Below, in pieces: positions 24,041-33,523 of a DNA stretch of 64,000 bases. Source of the DNA: an uncultured Lachnospiraceae bacterium. Lineage in GTDB: Bacteria > Bacillota > Clostridia > Lachnospirales > Lachnospiraceae. Each line of letters starts with the position of its first letter. Position 1 is the first letter of the stretch. Position numbers and translations under genes: made by a program. The notes below the pieces were generated by a model. That model saw nothing but the letters and a program-made list of their open reading frames with translations. It was not told the origin of the DNA and did not search any database. Where the stretch lies: the NCBI GenBank assembly GCA_902781455.1, contig CACZJF010000012.1:1-64000 (forward strand). The letters run 5' to 3'.

Positions 24041-24225
24041 GGCTATTCTCCTGTTTTCCTGATAGCATAACACCTCTCCCACGCGCTGCAGCGCTGAAGG
24101 AGAGGTGATTCTTATCTACGCAGCCGGTACACAGCCGGCTCTTTGGTCAGGTGGTTATCAAATGAGCCGTCCAATGCGTCATTTGATGAGACGCGTGCCA
24201 AAGGTTGATTGCGGAGGTTCCGCGC

Positions 24226-26286
24226 TTACCGTACCTCGGCGCCGGAATCAACCTCGCCCTCCGGCCGGACAAGGCTCAGGCGGCCCTGGGCGTCTTCCGC
24301 GCAGAGGATCATGCCTTCGCTCATCATTCCGGCAAGCTTTGCCGGCTTCAGGTTGGTGATGACCAGCACCTTTTTGCCGACCATCTCTTCCGGTGTATAC
24401 CACTGCTTGATGCCGGAGAGGATCTGGCGGGTCTGGCTGCCGATCTTCACCTGGCTGCACAGAAGCTTGCGGGACTTTTTGACTTCCTCGCACTTGATTA
24501 CCTCGCCGACCTGGATCTGAAGCTTCGCAAAGTCATCGATGGAAACCTCCGGCTTCGGTTCGGGTTCAGACGCATCATTCTTTGCCGCGTCAGTACCGGA
24601 ACCGTTCCCCGCAGCCTGACCGGCATCTGCCGCCTGATCGGAAGCAGGCGCGGAAGCCTTCTCCGGGTGCATCTTCGCGACCATCTCAGCGACGTCTTCC
24701 GCCTTCAGTCTCTGGAACAGAATCTGCGGCTGGTCAGTTACCTTCCGTCCGGACGGATACTGCCCGAACTGTGTCATGTTGTCGAGTCCGCGTTTTTCTG
24801 CGTTCAGCTGCGCGAGGATCTTCGCGCTGGTATCCGGCATGAAGGATTCCAGAAGCTCAGCGCCGACACAGATCGCTTCCACCAGGTTGTAGAGAACCTC
24901 GCTCAGGCGGTCCTTTGTCAGAGCGTCTACGCCCTTGGCCAGCACCCAGGGTGCCGTCTCGTCAATGTATTTGTTGCAGCGTTTGAAGAGCGCGATGACC
25001 TCGCTGATCGCGTCCGCTACCCGCAGAGCATCCATCTTTTCGATCACTGTCTTGGGCGTCTCAAGGACCATACGCTTCAGATCCTCATCGATGCTTCCGG
25101 TCTGCCCTTCGCTGACCACGCCGGCCGGGGAAACCTGCTCGTCCGTAACACCGGTCCTGTTCACGACACCGCCGAAATACTTATTTGTCATGGAGATGGT
25201 GCGGTTTACCAGATTGCCGAGCGTATTCGCCAGATCGGAGTTGAAGCGCTCCACGCACAGATCCCAGGTAATCACGCCGTCATTTTCAAAGGGCATCTCG
25301 TGCAGCACAAAGCAGCGCACCGCGTCCACGCCGAAGACATTCACAAGTTCATCCGCGTACAGGACATTGCCCTTGGACTTGCTCATCTTGCCGTCGCCCA
25401 TCAGAAGCCACGGATGTCCGAAGACCTGCTTTGGAAGGGGCTCGCCGAGTGCCATCAGGAAGATCGGCCAGTAGATTGTATGGAAGCGGATGATATCCTT
25501 TCCGATCAGGTGAAGGTCCGCCGGCCAGTACTTCTTATAATCATCGGTCGATCCGTCGGTGTCATAGCCGGCGAAGGTAATATAGTTGCTCAGCGCATCC
25601 AGCCACACATACACAACATGCTTTGGATCGAAGTCCACCGGGATGCCCCAGGTAAATGAGGTTCTGCTGACGCAAAGATCCTGCAGTCCGGGCAGAAGGA
25701 AATTGTTCATCATCTCGTTCTTGCGCGCTACGGGCTGAATGAACTCCGGATGCGTGTTGATGTGCTCAATCAGACGGTCCGCGTACTTGCTCATACGGAA
25801 GAAATAAGCCTCTTCCTTCGCCATCGTGACCGGACGTCCGCAGTCAGGGCACTTGCCGTCCACCAGCTGGCTCTGGGTCCAGAAGGATTCGCAGGGCGTA
25901 CAGTACCAGCCTTCATAGGAACCCTTATAGATATCTCCCTGATCGTAAAGCTTTTTGAATATCTTCTGGACCTTTTTCTTGTGCACCGGATCTGTCGTGC
26001 GCACGAAGCGGTCATAGCTGGTCCCCATCAGATCCCAGATCTGCCGGATGATGCCTGAATTCTGATCAACGAACGCCTGCGGTGTCATGCCGGCTTCGGC
26101 GGCCTTGATCTCGTTCTTCTGTCCGTGCTCGTCCGTACCGGTCTGGAACACGACATCATATCCTTCTGCTCTCTTGAAGCGGGCGATCGCGTCGGCCAGA
26201 ACCGCCTCATAGGTATTGCCGATATGCGGTTTGCCCGAAGAATACGCGATTGCGGTTGTAATATAATAAGGTTTTTTGTCTGCCAT
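24226..26286 (-). CDS. metG: Methionyl-tRNA synthetase
   Basis: The 686-residue class I synthetase charges tRNA-Met, including the initiator present in this window. It has the HIGH-type motif (SGKPHIGNTYEA), a zinc-binding pair (CTPCESFW and CPDCGRP), WLDALSNYI and KMSKSKGN. A C-terminal EMAP/Trbp111 tRNA-binding domain (about 585-686; VGEVIKCEEVKKSRKLLCSQVKIG) is joined by an Ala/Ser/Asp-rich linker. Length and architecture fit dimeric bacterial MetRS. GGAAGG lies before the ATG. No T-box was seen upstream. Confidence 0.95.
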   Translation of the reverse strand: MADKKPYYITTAIAYSSGKPHIGNTYEAVLADAIARFKRAEGYDVVFQTGTDEHGQKNEIKAAEAGMTPQAFVDQNSGIIRQIWDLMGTSYDRFVRTTDPVHKKKVQKIFKKLYDQGDIYKGSYEGWYCTPCESFWTQSQLVDGKCPDCGRPVTMAKEEAYFFRMSKYADRLIEHINTHPEFIQPVARKNEMMNNFLLPGLQDLCVSRTSFTWGIPVDFDPKHVVYVWLDALSNYITFAGYDTDGSTDDYKKYWPADLHLIGKDIIRFHTIYWPIFLMALGEPLPKQVFGHPWLLMGDGKMSKSKGNVLYADELVNVFGVDAVRCFVLHEMPFENDGVITWDLCVERFNSDLANTLGNLVNRTISMTNKYFGGVVNRTGVTDEQVSPAGVVSEGQTGSIDEDLKRMVLETPKTVIEKMDALRVADAISEVIALFKRCNKYIDETAPWVLAKGVDALTKDRLSEVLYNLVEAICVGAELLESFMPDTSAKILAQLNAEKRGLDNMTQFGQYPSGRKVTDQPQILFQRLKAEDVAEMVAKMHPEKASAPASDQAADAGQAAGNGSGTDAAKNDASEPEPKPEVSIDDFAKLQIQVGEVIKCEEVKKSRKLLCSQVKIGSQTRQILSGIKQWYTPEEMVGKKVLVITNLKPAKLAGMMSEGMILCAEDAQGRLSLVRPEGEVDSGAEVR

Positions 26287-26414
26287 GTTGACGCCTTCCT
26301 TCCTGCCGGACCGTCACAGACAGTCCGGGTATTTTTCTCATTTTGATCTCAGCGCGCTCCGCCGGGTCAGACGGCAGCGCGGTGTCAGCGATATACCGGA
26401 ATCAGGAGGTATGA

Positions 26415-26990
26415 TTACTTCACCGTATCCTGATCAATGATATCTTCTTCATAGATGTACTTTGATCTCAGCTCGTTGACCTTTCTGTTGGAGAGGAACA
26501 TGTAGATTCCAAGCAGCAGCAGACTGAGACCGACAAAACGGGTCAGAAGCGAAGCTGTGCTGAAGGGATCGCGGATTGCTTCTATGCCTGCGACGGCGAA
26601 GACAAGTCCGATGACCAGATGGAAAACCCAGTGCACCCCGTGAAACCTTCTTACATCAAACGCAGTCTGGATGGACCGCGCGCCTCCGAAGATCAGGAAC
26701 AGACCGAACAGAAACGGCAGTATGCTGATCACGACGGAAGAGTACAGAAGCATGAACAGTCCGGTGACAGCACAGATCAGTCCGATGGACAGGTCGTGGT
26801 TCGCCATGGCCGAGGCGGCATCCCGCGTGGTGACATAGCGCAGAATTCTGCCTGCGCCATAGACCAGAAGCACAATGCCGATGCCGTATACGATGATCTT
26901 GTTTGTCAGTGACGGCATCAGAAGCAGAACCAGGCCGACCAGAGCGACCAGGATGCTGGAAACGGATACATTGTTCAGCAGTTTTTTCAT
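26415..26990 (-). CDS. DUF308 (HdeD-like) membrane protein
   Basis: The 191-residue protein has about six hydrophobic helices arranged as repeated pairs, with polar turns such as RYVTTRD and DVRRF, which fits DUF308/HdeD proteins of Firmicutes. The family is linked to stress in enterobacteria, but its function here is unknown. The last ~25 residues (RKVNELRSKYIYEEDIIDQDTVK) are charged and probably cytoplasmic. GGGGGAGATAAAGG precedes the ATG. It lies 87 bases after a DegV gene on the same strand. Confidence 0.85.
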   Translation of the reverse strand: MKKLLNNVSVSSILVALVGLVLLLMPSLTNKIIVYGIGIVLLVYGAGRILRYVTTRDAASAMANHDLSIGLICAVTGLFMLLYSSVVISILPFLFGLFLIFGGARSIQTAFDVRRFHGVHWVFHLVIGLVFAVAGIEAIRDPFSTASLLTRFVGLSLLLLGIYMFLSNRKVNELRSKYIYEEDIIDQDTVK

Positions 26991-27077
26991 CCTTTATCTC
27001 CCCCCTTTTCTGTAACAGAAATCCCCTTAAGATGCTCCCCCTTGAAGCGGCCAAAAACCGCAGCAGCGGCATGCTGC

Positions 27078-27989
27078 TCACTGAACATCCATCCTGCAGG
27101 CGCTTTCATCGGCGTTTTCCGGAAGCTTCTTCGTGCAGGTGATGGCAAGCGCCCCGGGGCCGATGTGACAGGAAACGGAAAGAGACAGCGGTTGCATAAT
27201 GATGTTCTTTCCGGGATAAGCGTCCTGAATCTCGGACAGCCATTCCTCTACCTCTGCGTCCCGGCTTCCGGAATAGGCACCGGAGATCCAGACCATGTCG
27301 GTATGATCCGCAGCCTGGAAGCGGTCCCGGATGTCATCCTCGATCGCCTTCAGCATGGTCATCTTTGACATCTTGACTGTCCTGCACTTTGCGAAGGAAT
27401 CCAGCTTCTCTCCCTGAATCTGGAGAACCGGCTTGATCTTCAGAAGTGTGCCGAGGGCAGCAGCGGCACCCGTCACACGTCCGCCCTTCTTCAGATACTT
27501 CAGCGAGGGCAGATAGATGTAGATGGTGGAGTCAAACTTTGTCTGCTCGAGATAGGCACGGATCCTTGCCGCGTCCCAGCCCTGGTCCGCCAGCGCCATG
27601 GCATCCAGAACAGACTGCCGCTGGGTGACAGAGATCCGCTGGTTATTGACCACCTGGACCCGGCCGTCATAATCCTCCGACAGGGATGCAGCTGTCGCGC
27701 AGGAACTGGAAAGACCGCTTGACATGGGGATATATACAATCTCATCATATTCCTTCAGCAGGCTGTCCCAGCAATCCAGCACGTCACCAACGACAGGCAT
27801 GGAGGTATGAATCTCCGCGTCCGTTTCGAGATGATGGTAAAACTGCTCCTGAGAAAGTGTGATATCTTCGTAGAACAGTTCATCGTTAATATAAAATGGC
27901 ATCGGCAGCACCCGGATACCCAGTGCCTTGCCCTGTGCCTGCGTGATCCCGCTGTTGCTGTCTGTAAGGACCGCGACTCTCTTACCCAT
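27078..27989 (-). CDS. DegV family fatty-acid-binding protein
   Basis: The 303-residue protein has the two-domain DegV fold. VLTDSNSGI is at the N-terminus, then TSMPVVGD (the TSQP-like fatty-acid head-group motif), IPMSSGLSSSCATA, KYLKKGGRVTGAAAALGTLLKIKPVL and a C-terminal GPGALAI. DegV/FakB proteins hold a fatty acid so that a DhaK-like kinase (FakA) can phosphorylate it; no FakA is seen here. The start at 27989 was chosen for the AGGAG before it. It may be co-transcribed with the DUF308 gene. Confidence 0.92.
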   Translation of the reverse strand: MGKRVAVLTDSNSGITQAQGKALGIRVLPMPFYINDELFYEDITLSQEQFYHHLETDAEIHTSMPVVGDVLDCWDSLLKEYDEIVYIPMSSGLSSSCATAASLSEDYDGRVQVVNNQRISVTQRQSVLDAMALADQGWDAARIRAYLEQTKFDSTIYIYLPSLKYLKKGGRVTGAAAALGTLLKIKPVLQIQGEKLDSFAKCRTVKMSKMTMLKAIEDDIRDRFQAADHTDMVWISGAYSGSRDAEVEEWLSEIQDAYPGKNIIMQPLSLSVSCHIGPGALAITCTKKLPENADESACRMDVQ

Positions 27990-28223
27990 ATGATTGATTC
28001 TCCTCTGTAAATACCGGTGTAAGCCTGACAAACAGCGGCTTTTACCGCACCGCATGTTTTCGCGTGGCAATTATAGGACTCATCATAACAGAAAACAGAT
28101 GCCGGCGCTATATACAATCATTGTATTTGTGTCAAACGGCCGCTCTTGCTACAATTCAGTCTGGGACAGGACGGAAAAGGGCAGTACTCACCCCGGAAGG
28201 GGGCGCAGGAAAGGAAGCACGAT

Positions 28224-29075
28224 ATGTTGATCTGTGATACGCATGCACATTACGATGATGAGGCCTTCGATCAGGACAGAGAGCTCCTGCTGGGCAGCGA
28301 ACTGAAAGCAGGCGGCGTAGAATTCGTGGTTAATATGGGCGCGTCGATGGAGGGCGCCCGGGCGTCCGCGGCATATGCCCGCAGATATCCAAAGCACGGG
28401 CCTGAGAACGGCGCCGGCACTTGCGTTGTGATGTACGCAGGCTGCGGGATTCATCCCGATGACACAGGCGTCTTTGAAGGAAAGGAGACCACGTCCGGCC
28501 TTCGGTACGCCCATCCGGACGACGTCATGCAGGAACTGAGGAATCTGTGCGGTCAGGAAGGCGTGGTCTGTGTCGGAGAGATCGGCCTCGACTATCATTG
28601 GATGGTGGAGACGAAGGAGGTACAGCAGAAGTGGTTCCGGGAGCAGATGCGCCTTGCATATGAGCTGCAGCTGCCCATCAATGTGCACAGCCGCGACGCG
28701 GCGCAGGATACGTTTGACCTGATCCGGGAAAACTATGACGCAGGCCGGTTCACCGGCGGTGTCATTCACTGTTATTCAGGAAGCCTGGAGCTGGCGCGGG
28801 AATATGTGAAGATGGGATATCTGATCGGCGTCGGCGGGGTTGTGACCTTCAAAAACGCAAAGACGCTCAAGAAGGTGGTGCAGGAGATCCCGCCGGAATT
28901 CCTTGTGACAGAGACAGACTGCCCTTACCTCGCGCCGGAGCCGCACCGCGGGAAGCGGAATGACTCCCGCAATATTCGTTATGTCATCGAGGCGATTGCT
29001 GCTCTGAAAGAGATGGATACAGACACCTGCGCGCAGGTCCTGCAGGAGAATGCGCTGAGCGTGTACCGGATCTGA
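28224..29075 (+). CDS. tatD: TatD family metal-dependent hydrolase/DNase
   Basis: The 283-residue TIM-barrel protein has the metal-binding signs of TatD: DTHAHYDD at the start, GEIGLDYHW, INVHSRDA, GGVIHCYSGS and TETDCPYLAP. TatD enzymes act as 3'-5' nucleases on DNA and are also common near metG and rsmA in Firmicutes, as here. The protein has a small insertion after GIHP (DDTGVFEGKETTSGLRYAHP). AGGAAAGGAAG precedes ATG 28224. A GC-rich hairpin follows the stop. Confidence 0.93.
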   Translation: MLICDTHAHYDDEAFDQDRELLLGSELKAGGVEFVVNMGASMEGARASAAYARRYPKHGPENGAGTCVVMYAGCGIHPDDTGVFEGKETTSGLRYAHPDDVMQELRNLCGQEGVVCVGEIGLDYHWMVETKEVQQKWFREQMRLAYELQLPINVHSRDAAQDTFDLIRENYDAGRFTGGVIHCYSGSLELAREYVKMGYLIGVGGVVTFKNAKTLKKVVQEIPPEFLVTETDCPYLAPEPHRGKRNDSRNIRYVIEAIAALKEMDTDTCAQVLQENALSVYRI

Positions 29076-29080
29076 CAAAA

Positions 29081-29120
29081 AGGACCCCTGCAGGCTTTGG
29101 CGGCAGCCTGCAGGGATCCT
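29081..29120 (+). terminator. Hairpin after tatD, possible terminator
   Basis: CCCTGCAGGCT pairs with AGCCTGCAGGG (11 bp, 8-base loop), with further flanking pairs. There is no clear T-run, so it may instead stabilise the mRNA end. It lies between convergent tatD and the DUF624 gene. Confidence 0.5.
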
Positions 29121-29170
29121 CATCTGTAAAGTCAGAATCCTTTTGATCCGATCGCCTTGTCAGGAAGCAT

Positions 29171-29941
29171 TTATAATTTTTCCAGTCGCTGGTGCAGGTC
29201 TTCCGATGATCCGGAGGCTTCCTCTGCCGGCCCGTAGCCAAGGTTTGTCAGATCCGCACTCTCATCTACCGAAAATGCGTTGTCCGGTGTGACCTCATCC
29301 CCAGCATCTTCCGGCATCAGCTTTTTGATGACCGGATAGAGCAGCTGTACGTTGACGGTCGCGATTCCGGAAAAGCCGATCAGGATCCAGGCAAGGATCA
29401 GATTCCACAGGACAATCACTTCCTTCTGCATCAGCGTAAACGCAATGACTGCCGCGGTCAGGGCGATGATCGCGATGGATCTGGGGCCGTTGGCGAACAT
29501 CAGGAGGACTGCGTTGTGGAAGGTATTTTTGATCGTATTGTAGAACTTCGACTGCAGCGCGAAGGCATAGGTGGTGATCAGGTACCAGAAGATCAGTCCG
29601 ATCAGAACGATGGAGCGGACCACCGAGCCGGCCGTTCCCGCAGCTTCGCGGTACATCAGAAACTCCAGGAAGAGGATCGCGAAAAACACAAGCATGATCA
29701 GCCACATCGCAGTCGCCTGCTTCAGGTTGTCCCTGAAAGAGTGGAAGAACTTTTTGATGATATAGCCTTCTTCCTCGTCCTTTATTTTGAACAGGCAGTA
29801 GTACATCGCCGACAGGGACGCGCCGATCGTAACGATGGGAAGACTGCACACGATAAAGAGCAGATTCAGGAGCATCAGGTCCGCGATGCGCCCAAGAAAA
29901 CGCATGACCGGATTGTCCAGGTTAAAAATTCCTCTGAGCAT
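29171..29941 (-). CDS. DUF624 (YesL-like) membrane protein
   Basis: The 256-residue protein has about five membrane helices and the YesL/DUF624 pattern: NPVMRFLGRIADLMLLNLLFIVCSLPIVTIGAS at the start, then KFFHSFRDNLKQAT. The family is often found beside carbohydrate ABC transporters and two-component systems in Firmicutes, but none is adjacent here and the role is unknown. The C-terminal ~45 residues are acidic and soluble. GGAGGAATCACTC lies before the ATG. Confidence 0.87.
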   Translation of the reverse strand: MLRGIFNLDNPVMRFLGRIADLMLLNLLFIVCSLPIVTIGASLSAMYYCLFKIKDEEEGYIIKKFFHSFRDNLKQATAMWLIMLVFFAILFLEFLMYREAAGTAGSVVRSIVLIGLIFWYLITTYAFALQSKFYNTIKNTFHNAVLLMFANGPRSIAIIALTAAVIAFTLMQKEVIVLWNLILAWILIGFSGIATVNVQLLYPVIKKLMPEDAGDEVTPDNAFSVDESADLTNLGYGPAEEASGSSEDLHQRLEKL

Positions 29942-29985
29942 GAGTGATTCCTCCGCTGTTTCATGGTCATATTAAAATTCGTTAT

Positions 29986-30100
29986 CATTCACGGCCCTGC
30001 CTGAGTACCGCCACGAGGCCTGGCTTCTGAGCACAGACTTTTGGGGGGTCGAAGCGAAGAAGCCAGGTCTCGTGGCAGCGCTCGGGCGGGGCCATGAATC
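29986..30100. repeat. Long double-stem hairpin element, family 2, copy B
   Basis: The outer stem pairs 29986-30005 with 30081-30100 (one internal C-A mismatch, two G-T pairs, an unpaired end). A symmetric internal loop (TACCGC / GCAGCG) follows, then a 17-bp inner stem (30012-30028 with 30058-30074, one G-T). The 29-base tip (30029-30057) reads GAGCACAGACTTTTGGGGGG then TCGAAGCGA, almost as in copy A, although both stems are unrelated in sequence. It sits between divergent DUF624 and ileS, upstream of the ileS promoter. Confidence 0.85.
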
Positions 30101-30206
30101 GGTACAGGTATAGATCATCATACCATAGTTTTGCGCCGATCGCAGAATTTACTGCAATATGCCGTCATTTGAGCGGATCCGGCGTGTATTTTCGTGATTT
30201 CCCAAA

Positions 30207-30236
30207 TTGACATAAAAACAGATAGAACCTTATAAT
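30207..30236 (+). promoter_or_regulatory. Promoter of ileS
   Basis: TTGACA (30207-30212) and TATAAT (30231-30236) with 18-base spacing. The leader is about 65 bases and too short for a T-box; no AGGGTGGNACCGCG-like T-box sequence is present. Confidence 0.85.
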
Positions 30237-30306
30237 ACTGTGATTACTGATCAACTGGCACAGTGGGATACTGACGAGAAAGGCATCCCGCGGAGGTAAA
30301 TGACAG

Positions 30307-33300
30307 ATGCGATATGACAAAGTAAACACCGACCTGAACTTCGTTGAACGGGAAAAAGAAGTCAACCGGTTCTGGAAGGAAGCGGATATCTTCCGCAAGA
30401 GCATGAAGATCCGGGAGGGGGCGCCCTATTATACTTTTTACGACGGCCCGCCCACCGCGAACGGCAAGCCGCACATCGGCCATGTCCTGACGCGTGTCAT
30501 CAAGGACATGATTCCCCGCTATCACACCATGAAGGGCGAGTTTGTCCCGAGGAAGGCAGGCTGGGATACCCACGGTCTCCCCGTGGAGCTGGCGGTGGAG
30601 AAAGAGCTTGGCCTGAACGGAAAGGAGCAGATCGAGGAATACGGCATGGAGCCGTTTATCCAGAAGTGCAAGGAGTCCGTCTGGCAGTACAAGCAGATGT
30701 GGGAGGACTTCTCCGACACGGTTGGCTTCTGGGCCGACATGGACGATCCCTATGTCACCTATTATGACGACTATATTGAGTCCGAGTGGTGGGCACTGAA
30801 GAAGATCTGGGAGGACAAGCTCCTCTACAAGGGCTTCAAGGTTGTGCCGTACTGCCCGCGCTGCGGGACCCCGCTGAGCGCGCAGGAGGTTGCGCAGGGG
30901 TACAAGCTCGTCAAGGAGCGCTCCGCGATTGTGCGCTTTAAGGCTCTGGATGAAGACAACGTATACTACCTTGCATGGACGACAACGCCGTGGACGCTGC
31001 CCAGCAACTGCGCGCTGTGCGTGAACCCGGATGAAACCTATGTGAAGGTGAAGGCGGCGGACGGGTATACCTATATTCTTGCGCAGGCGCTTGCAGACAA
31101 GGTGCTCGGAAGACTGGCCACAGAAGATGCGCCCGCCTACGAAGTACTTGAGACTTATGTGGGAACGGACCTGGAGAGGCGTCCTTACGAGCCGCTGTTT
31201 GAGGCAGCGGGCATTGCGGCGAAGAAGCAGCACAAGGAATCACACTTTGTGACCTGCGACAATTACGTCACCATGACCGACGGTACCGGCATCGTCCATA
31301 TCGCGCCGGCCTTCGGTGAGGATGACGGACGGATCGGCAGGGAGTATGACCTGCCCTTTATCCAGTTTGTCGACGGCCAGGGCCTGATGACACCGGACAC
31401 ACCGTACGGCGGACTGTTCGTCAAGAAAGCGGATCCGGTGATCCTGAAGGATCTCGAACAGGAAGGCAAGCTGTTTGACGCGCCGAAGTTCGAGCATGAG
31501 TATCCGCACTGCTGGCGCTGCGACACACCGCTGATCTATTACGCGAGAGAATCCTGGTTCATCAAGATGACCGCGGTGCGGGATGAGCTGGTGAAGAACA
31601 ACAATACCGTCAACTGGATCCCGCCGAACATCGGGTCAGGCCGCTTCGGCAACTGGCTGGAAAATGTGCAGGACTGGGGCATCAGCCGCAACCGTTACTG
31701 GGGTACGCCGCTCCCGGTCTGGGAATGCGAAGAGTGCGGCGAGAAGATCTGCATCGGATCCCGCGAAGAACTGAAGGAACGTTCCGGGCGTGAAGACGCG
31801 CTGACGGTAGAGCTGCACCGTCCTTACATTGATGATTTCGTGTGCACCTGCCCCGCATGTCAGAAGAAGACCATGAAGCGCGTGCCGGAGGTCATCGACT
31901 GCTGGTTCGACTCCGGGGCAATGCCTTTTGCGCAGCATCATTATCCCTTTGAGAACCAGGAAACCTTCAAAAAGGAATTCCCGGCGGCGTTTATCTCAGA
32001 GGCGGTCGATCAGACCAGAGGCTGGTTCTACTCCCTGATGGCGGAGTCGACGATCCTTTTCCACCAGTCTCCGTATGAAAATGTGATCGTGCTTGGACTT
32101 GTCCTGGACGGCAACGGACAGAAGATGTCGAAGTCCAAGGGGAATGCGGTGGATCCTTTTGACGCGCTGGCGAAGCACGGCGCGGACGCGATCCGGTGGT
32201 ATTTCTACTCGAATTCCGCGCCATGGCTGCCGAACCGGTTCCATGACAAGGCGGTGCAGGAGGGACAGAGAAAGTTCCTCGGAACGCTCTGGAATACCTA
32301 CGCGTTCTATGTACTGTACGCGAACATAGACGACTTCGATCCCGCTCAGTATGAAGAGGGCTATCAGGCATTGCTCGAAAAGGTGAAGGAAGGCGAGGAC
32401 GCGCTGCCGGTCATGGACCGCTGGCTCCTGTCCCGCATGAACACCATGATCCGGGATACGGACGAGAGCCTTGCCGCTTACAAGATTCCGGAGACCGCGA
32501 GAGCGCTGGAGGAATTCGTTGACGATCTGTCGAACTGGTATGTCCGCAGATGCCGCGACCGTTTCTGGGCACACGGGATGGAGCAGGATAAGATCAATGC
32601 TTACATGACCCTGTACTATGCGCTGAAGAACCTGTGTCTGTGCGCGGCGCCGATGATTCCGTTCATGACCGAGGAGATTTACCAGAATATCGTCCGCCGT
32701 GTGGAGAAGGACGCGCTGGAGTCGATCCATCTGTGCCTGTTCCCGGAAGCGGACGAGGCACTGATCAATCCGGATCTGGAAGCGAAGATGGGCCAGGCGC
32801 TGAACATCGTCGTGATGGGCCGTGCCGCCAGAAATGACGCGAACATCAAGAACCGCCAGCCGATCGGGCGCATGTTCGTCAAGGCTGAGGTGACACTTCC
32901 GAAGTATTACGCGGATATCGTGACGGAAGAGCTGAACGTGAAAGCCATCGAATTCACAGATGACGTCAGAGCATTTACGAATTATATCTTCAAGCCGCAG
33001 CTGAGGACCGTCGGCCCGAAGTTCGGAAAACTTCTGGGCGGCATCAGGAAGTTCCTGGGCGAGGTTGACGGCAGCAAGGCGATGGACGAGCTGAATGAGA
33101 ACGGCTTTATCCGGTTCGACGTGAACCAGGAACCGGTCGAGCTGACAAGGGAAGACCTGCTGATCGAAACGGCGCAGACGGAAGGCTTCGTGACACAGCA
33201 GAACGGCGCGCTGACGGTTGTGCTTGACACGAACCTGTCTCCGGAACTGCTCGAGGAAGGCTTTGTGAGAGAGCTCGTCTCCAAGATCCAGACCATGCGC

Positions 33301-33513
33301 AAGGAAGCCGGATTTGAGGTTCAGGATCATATCGATGTTTATGAATCCAAAAATGACCAGATCAGGGCGATCCTGGAGAAGCATGAGGACCAGATGAAGA
33401 AGGAAGTGCTGGCGGAATCGGTGGTCTACGGGGACGCTCCGGCTGACGCCTATGAGAAGGAGTGGACCGTAAACGGTGAGCGCGTAACGCTTGCAGTGAG
33501 GAGAAGGAGTTAA
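30307..33513 (+). CDS. ileS: Isoleucyl-tRNA synthetase, eukaryote-like (type 2) form
   Basis: The 1068-residue class I synthetase has the HIGH motif in DGPPTANGKPHIGHV, TTPWTLPSNCALCV in the editing domain, WISRNRYWGTPLP-type sequence and KMSKSKGNAVDP. Its N-terminus (YTFYDGPPTANGKPHIGH), length and lack of a C-terminal zinc-finger tail fit the IleS2 group, which is related to eukaryotic enzymes and often less sensitive to mupirocin. It edits mischarged Val. GGAGG precedes the ATG. Glycogen phosphorylase starts 10 bases downstream, so the two are co-transcribed. Confidence 0.95.
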   Translation: MRYDKVNTDLNFVEREKEVNRFWKEADIFRKSMKIREGAPYYTFYDGPPTANGKPHIGHVLTRVIKDMIPRYHTMKGEFVPRKAGWDTHGLPVELAVEKELGLNGKEQIEEYGMEPFIQKCKESVWQYKQMWEDFSDTVGFWADMDDPYVTYYDDYIESEWWALKKIWEDKLLYKGFKVVPYCPRCGTPLSAQEVAQGYKLVKERSAIVRFKALDEDNVYYLAWTTTPWTLPSNCALCVNPDETYVKVKAADGYTYILAQALADKVLGRLATEDAPAYEVLETYVGTDLERRPYEPLFEAAGIAAKKQHKESHFVTCDNYVTMTDGTGIVHIAPAFGEDDGRIGREYDLPFIQFVDGQGLMTPDTPYGGLFVKKADPVILKDLEQEGKLFDAPKFEHEYPHCWRCDTPLIYYARESWFIKMTAVRDELVKNNNTVNWIPPNIGSGRFGNWLENVQDWGISRNRYWGTPLPVWECEECGEKICIGSREELKERSGREDALTVELHRPYIDDFVCTCPACQKKTMKRVPEVIDCWFDSGAMPFAQHHYPFENQETFKKEFPAAFISEAVDQTRGWFYSLMAESTILFHQSPYENVIVLGLVLDGNGQKMSKSKGNAVDPFDALAKHGADAIRWYFYSNSAPWLPNRFHDKAVQEGQRKFLGTLWNTYAFYVLYANIDDFDPAQYEEGYQALLEKVKEGEDALPVMDRWLLSRMNTMIRDTDESLAAYKIPETARALEEFVDDLSNWYVRRCRDRFWAHGMEQDKINAYMTLYYALKNLCLCAAPMIPFMTEEIYQNIVRRVEKDALESIHLCLFPEADEALINPDLEAKMGQALNIVVMGRAARNDANIKNRQPIGRMFVKAEVTLPKYYADIVTEELNVKAIEFTDDVRAFTNYIFKPQLRTVGPKFGKLLGGIRKFLGEVDGSKAMDELNENGFIRFDVNQEPVELTREDLLIETAQTEGFVTQQNGALTVVLDTNLSPELLEEGFVRELVSKIQTMRKEAGFEVQDHIDVYESKNDQIRAILEKHEDQMKKEVLAESVVYGDAPADAYEKEWTVNGERVTLAVRRRS

Positions 33514-33523
33514 GAGGTACAAA

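Noticed and set aside
24041-24225. Riboswitch between metG and rsmA
   Set aside because: Several inverted repeats are present (for example ATCAAATGA/TCATTTGAT), but I see no known riboswitch core, and the region can be an ordinary mRNA spacer.
27078-27989. Fatty acid kinase system (FakA/FakB) from DegV plus the DhaK-DhaL gene
   Set aside because: The kinase at 4610-6367 is a ketose-type DhaK-DhaL with the covalent-binding His and lies far away; it is not FakA.
30237-30306. T-box leader for ileS
   Set aside because: The leader is only ~65 bases and lacks the T-box sequence and antiterminator.
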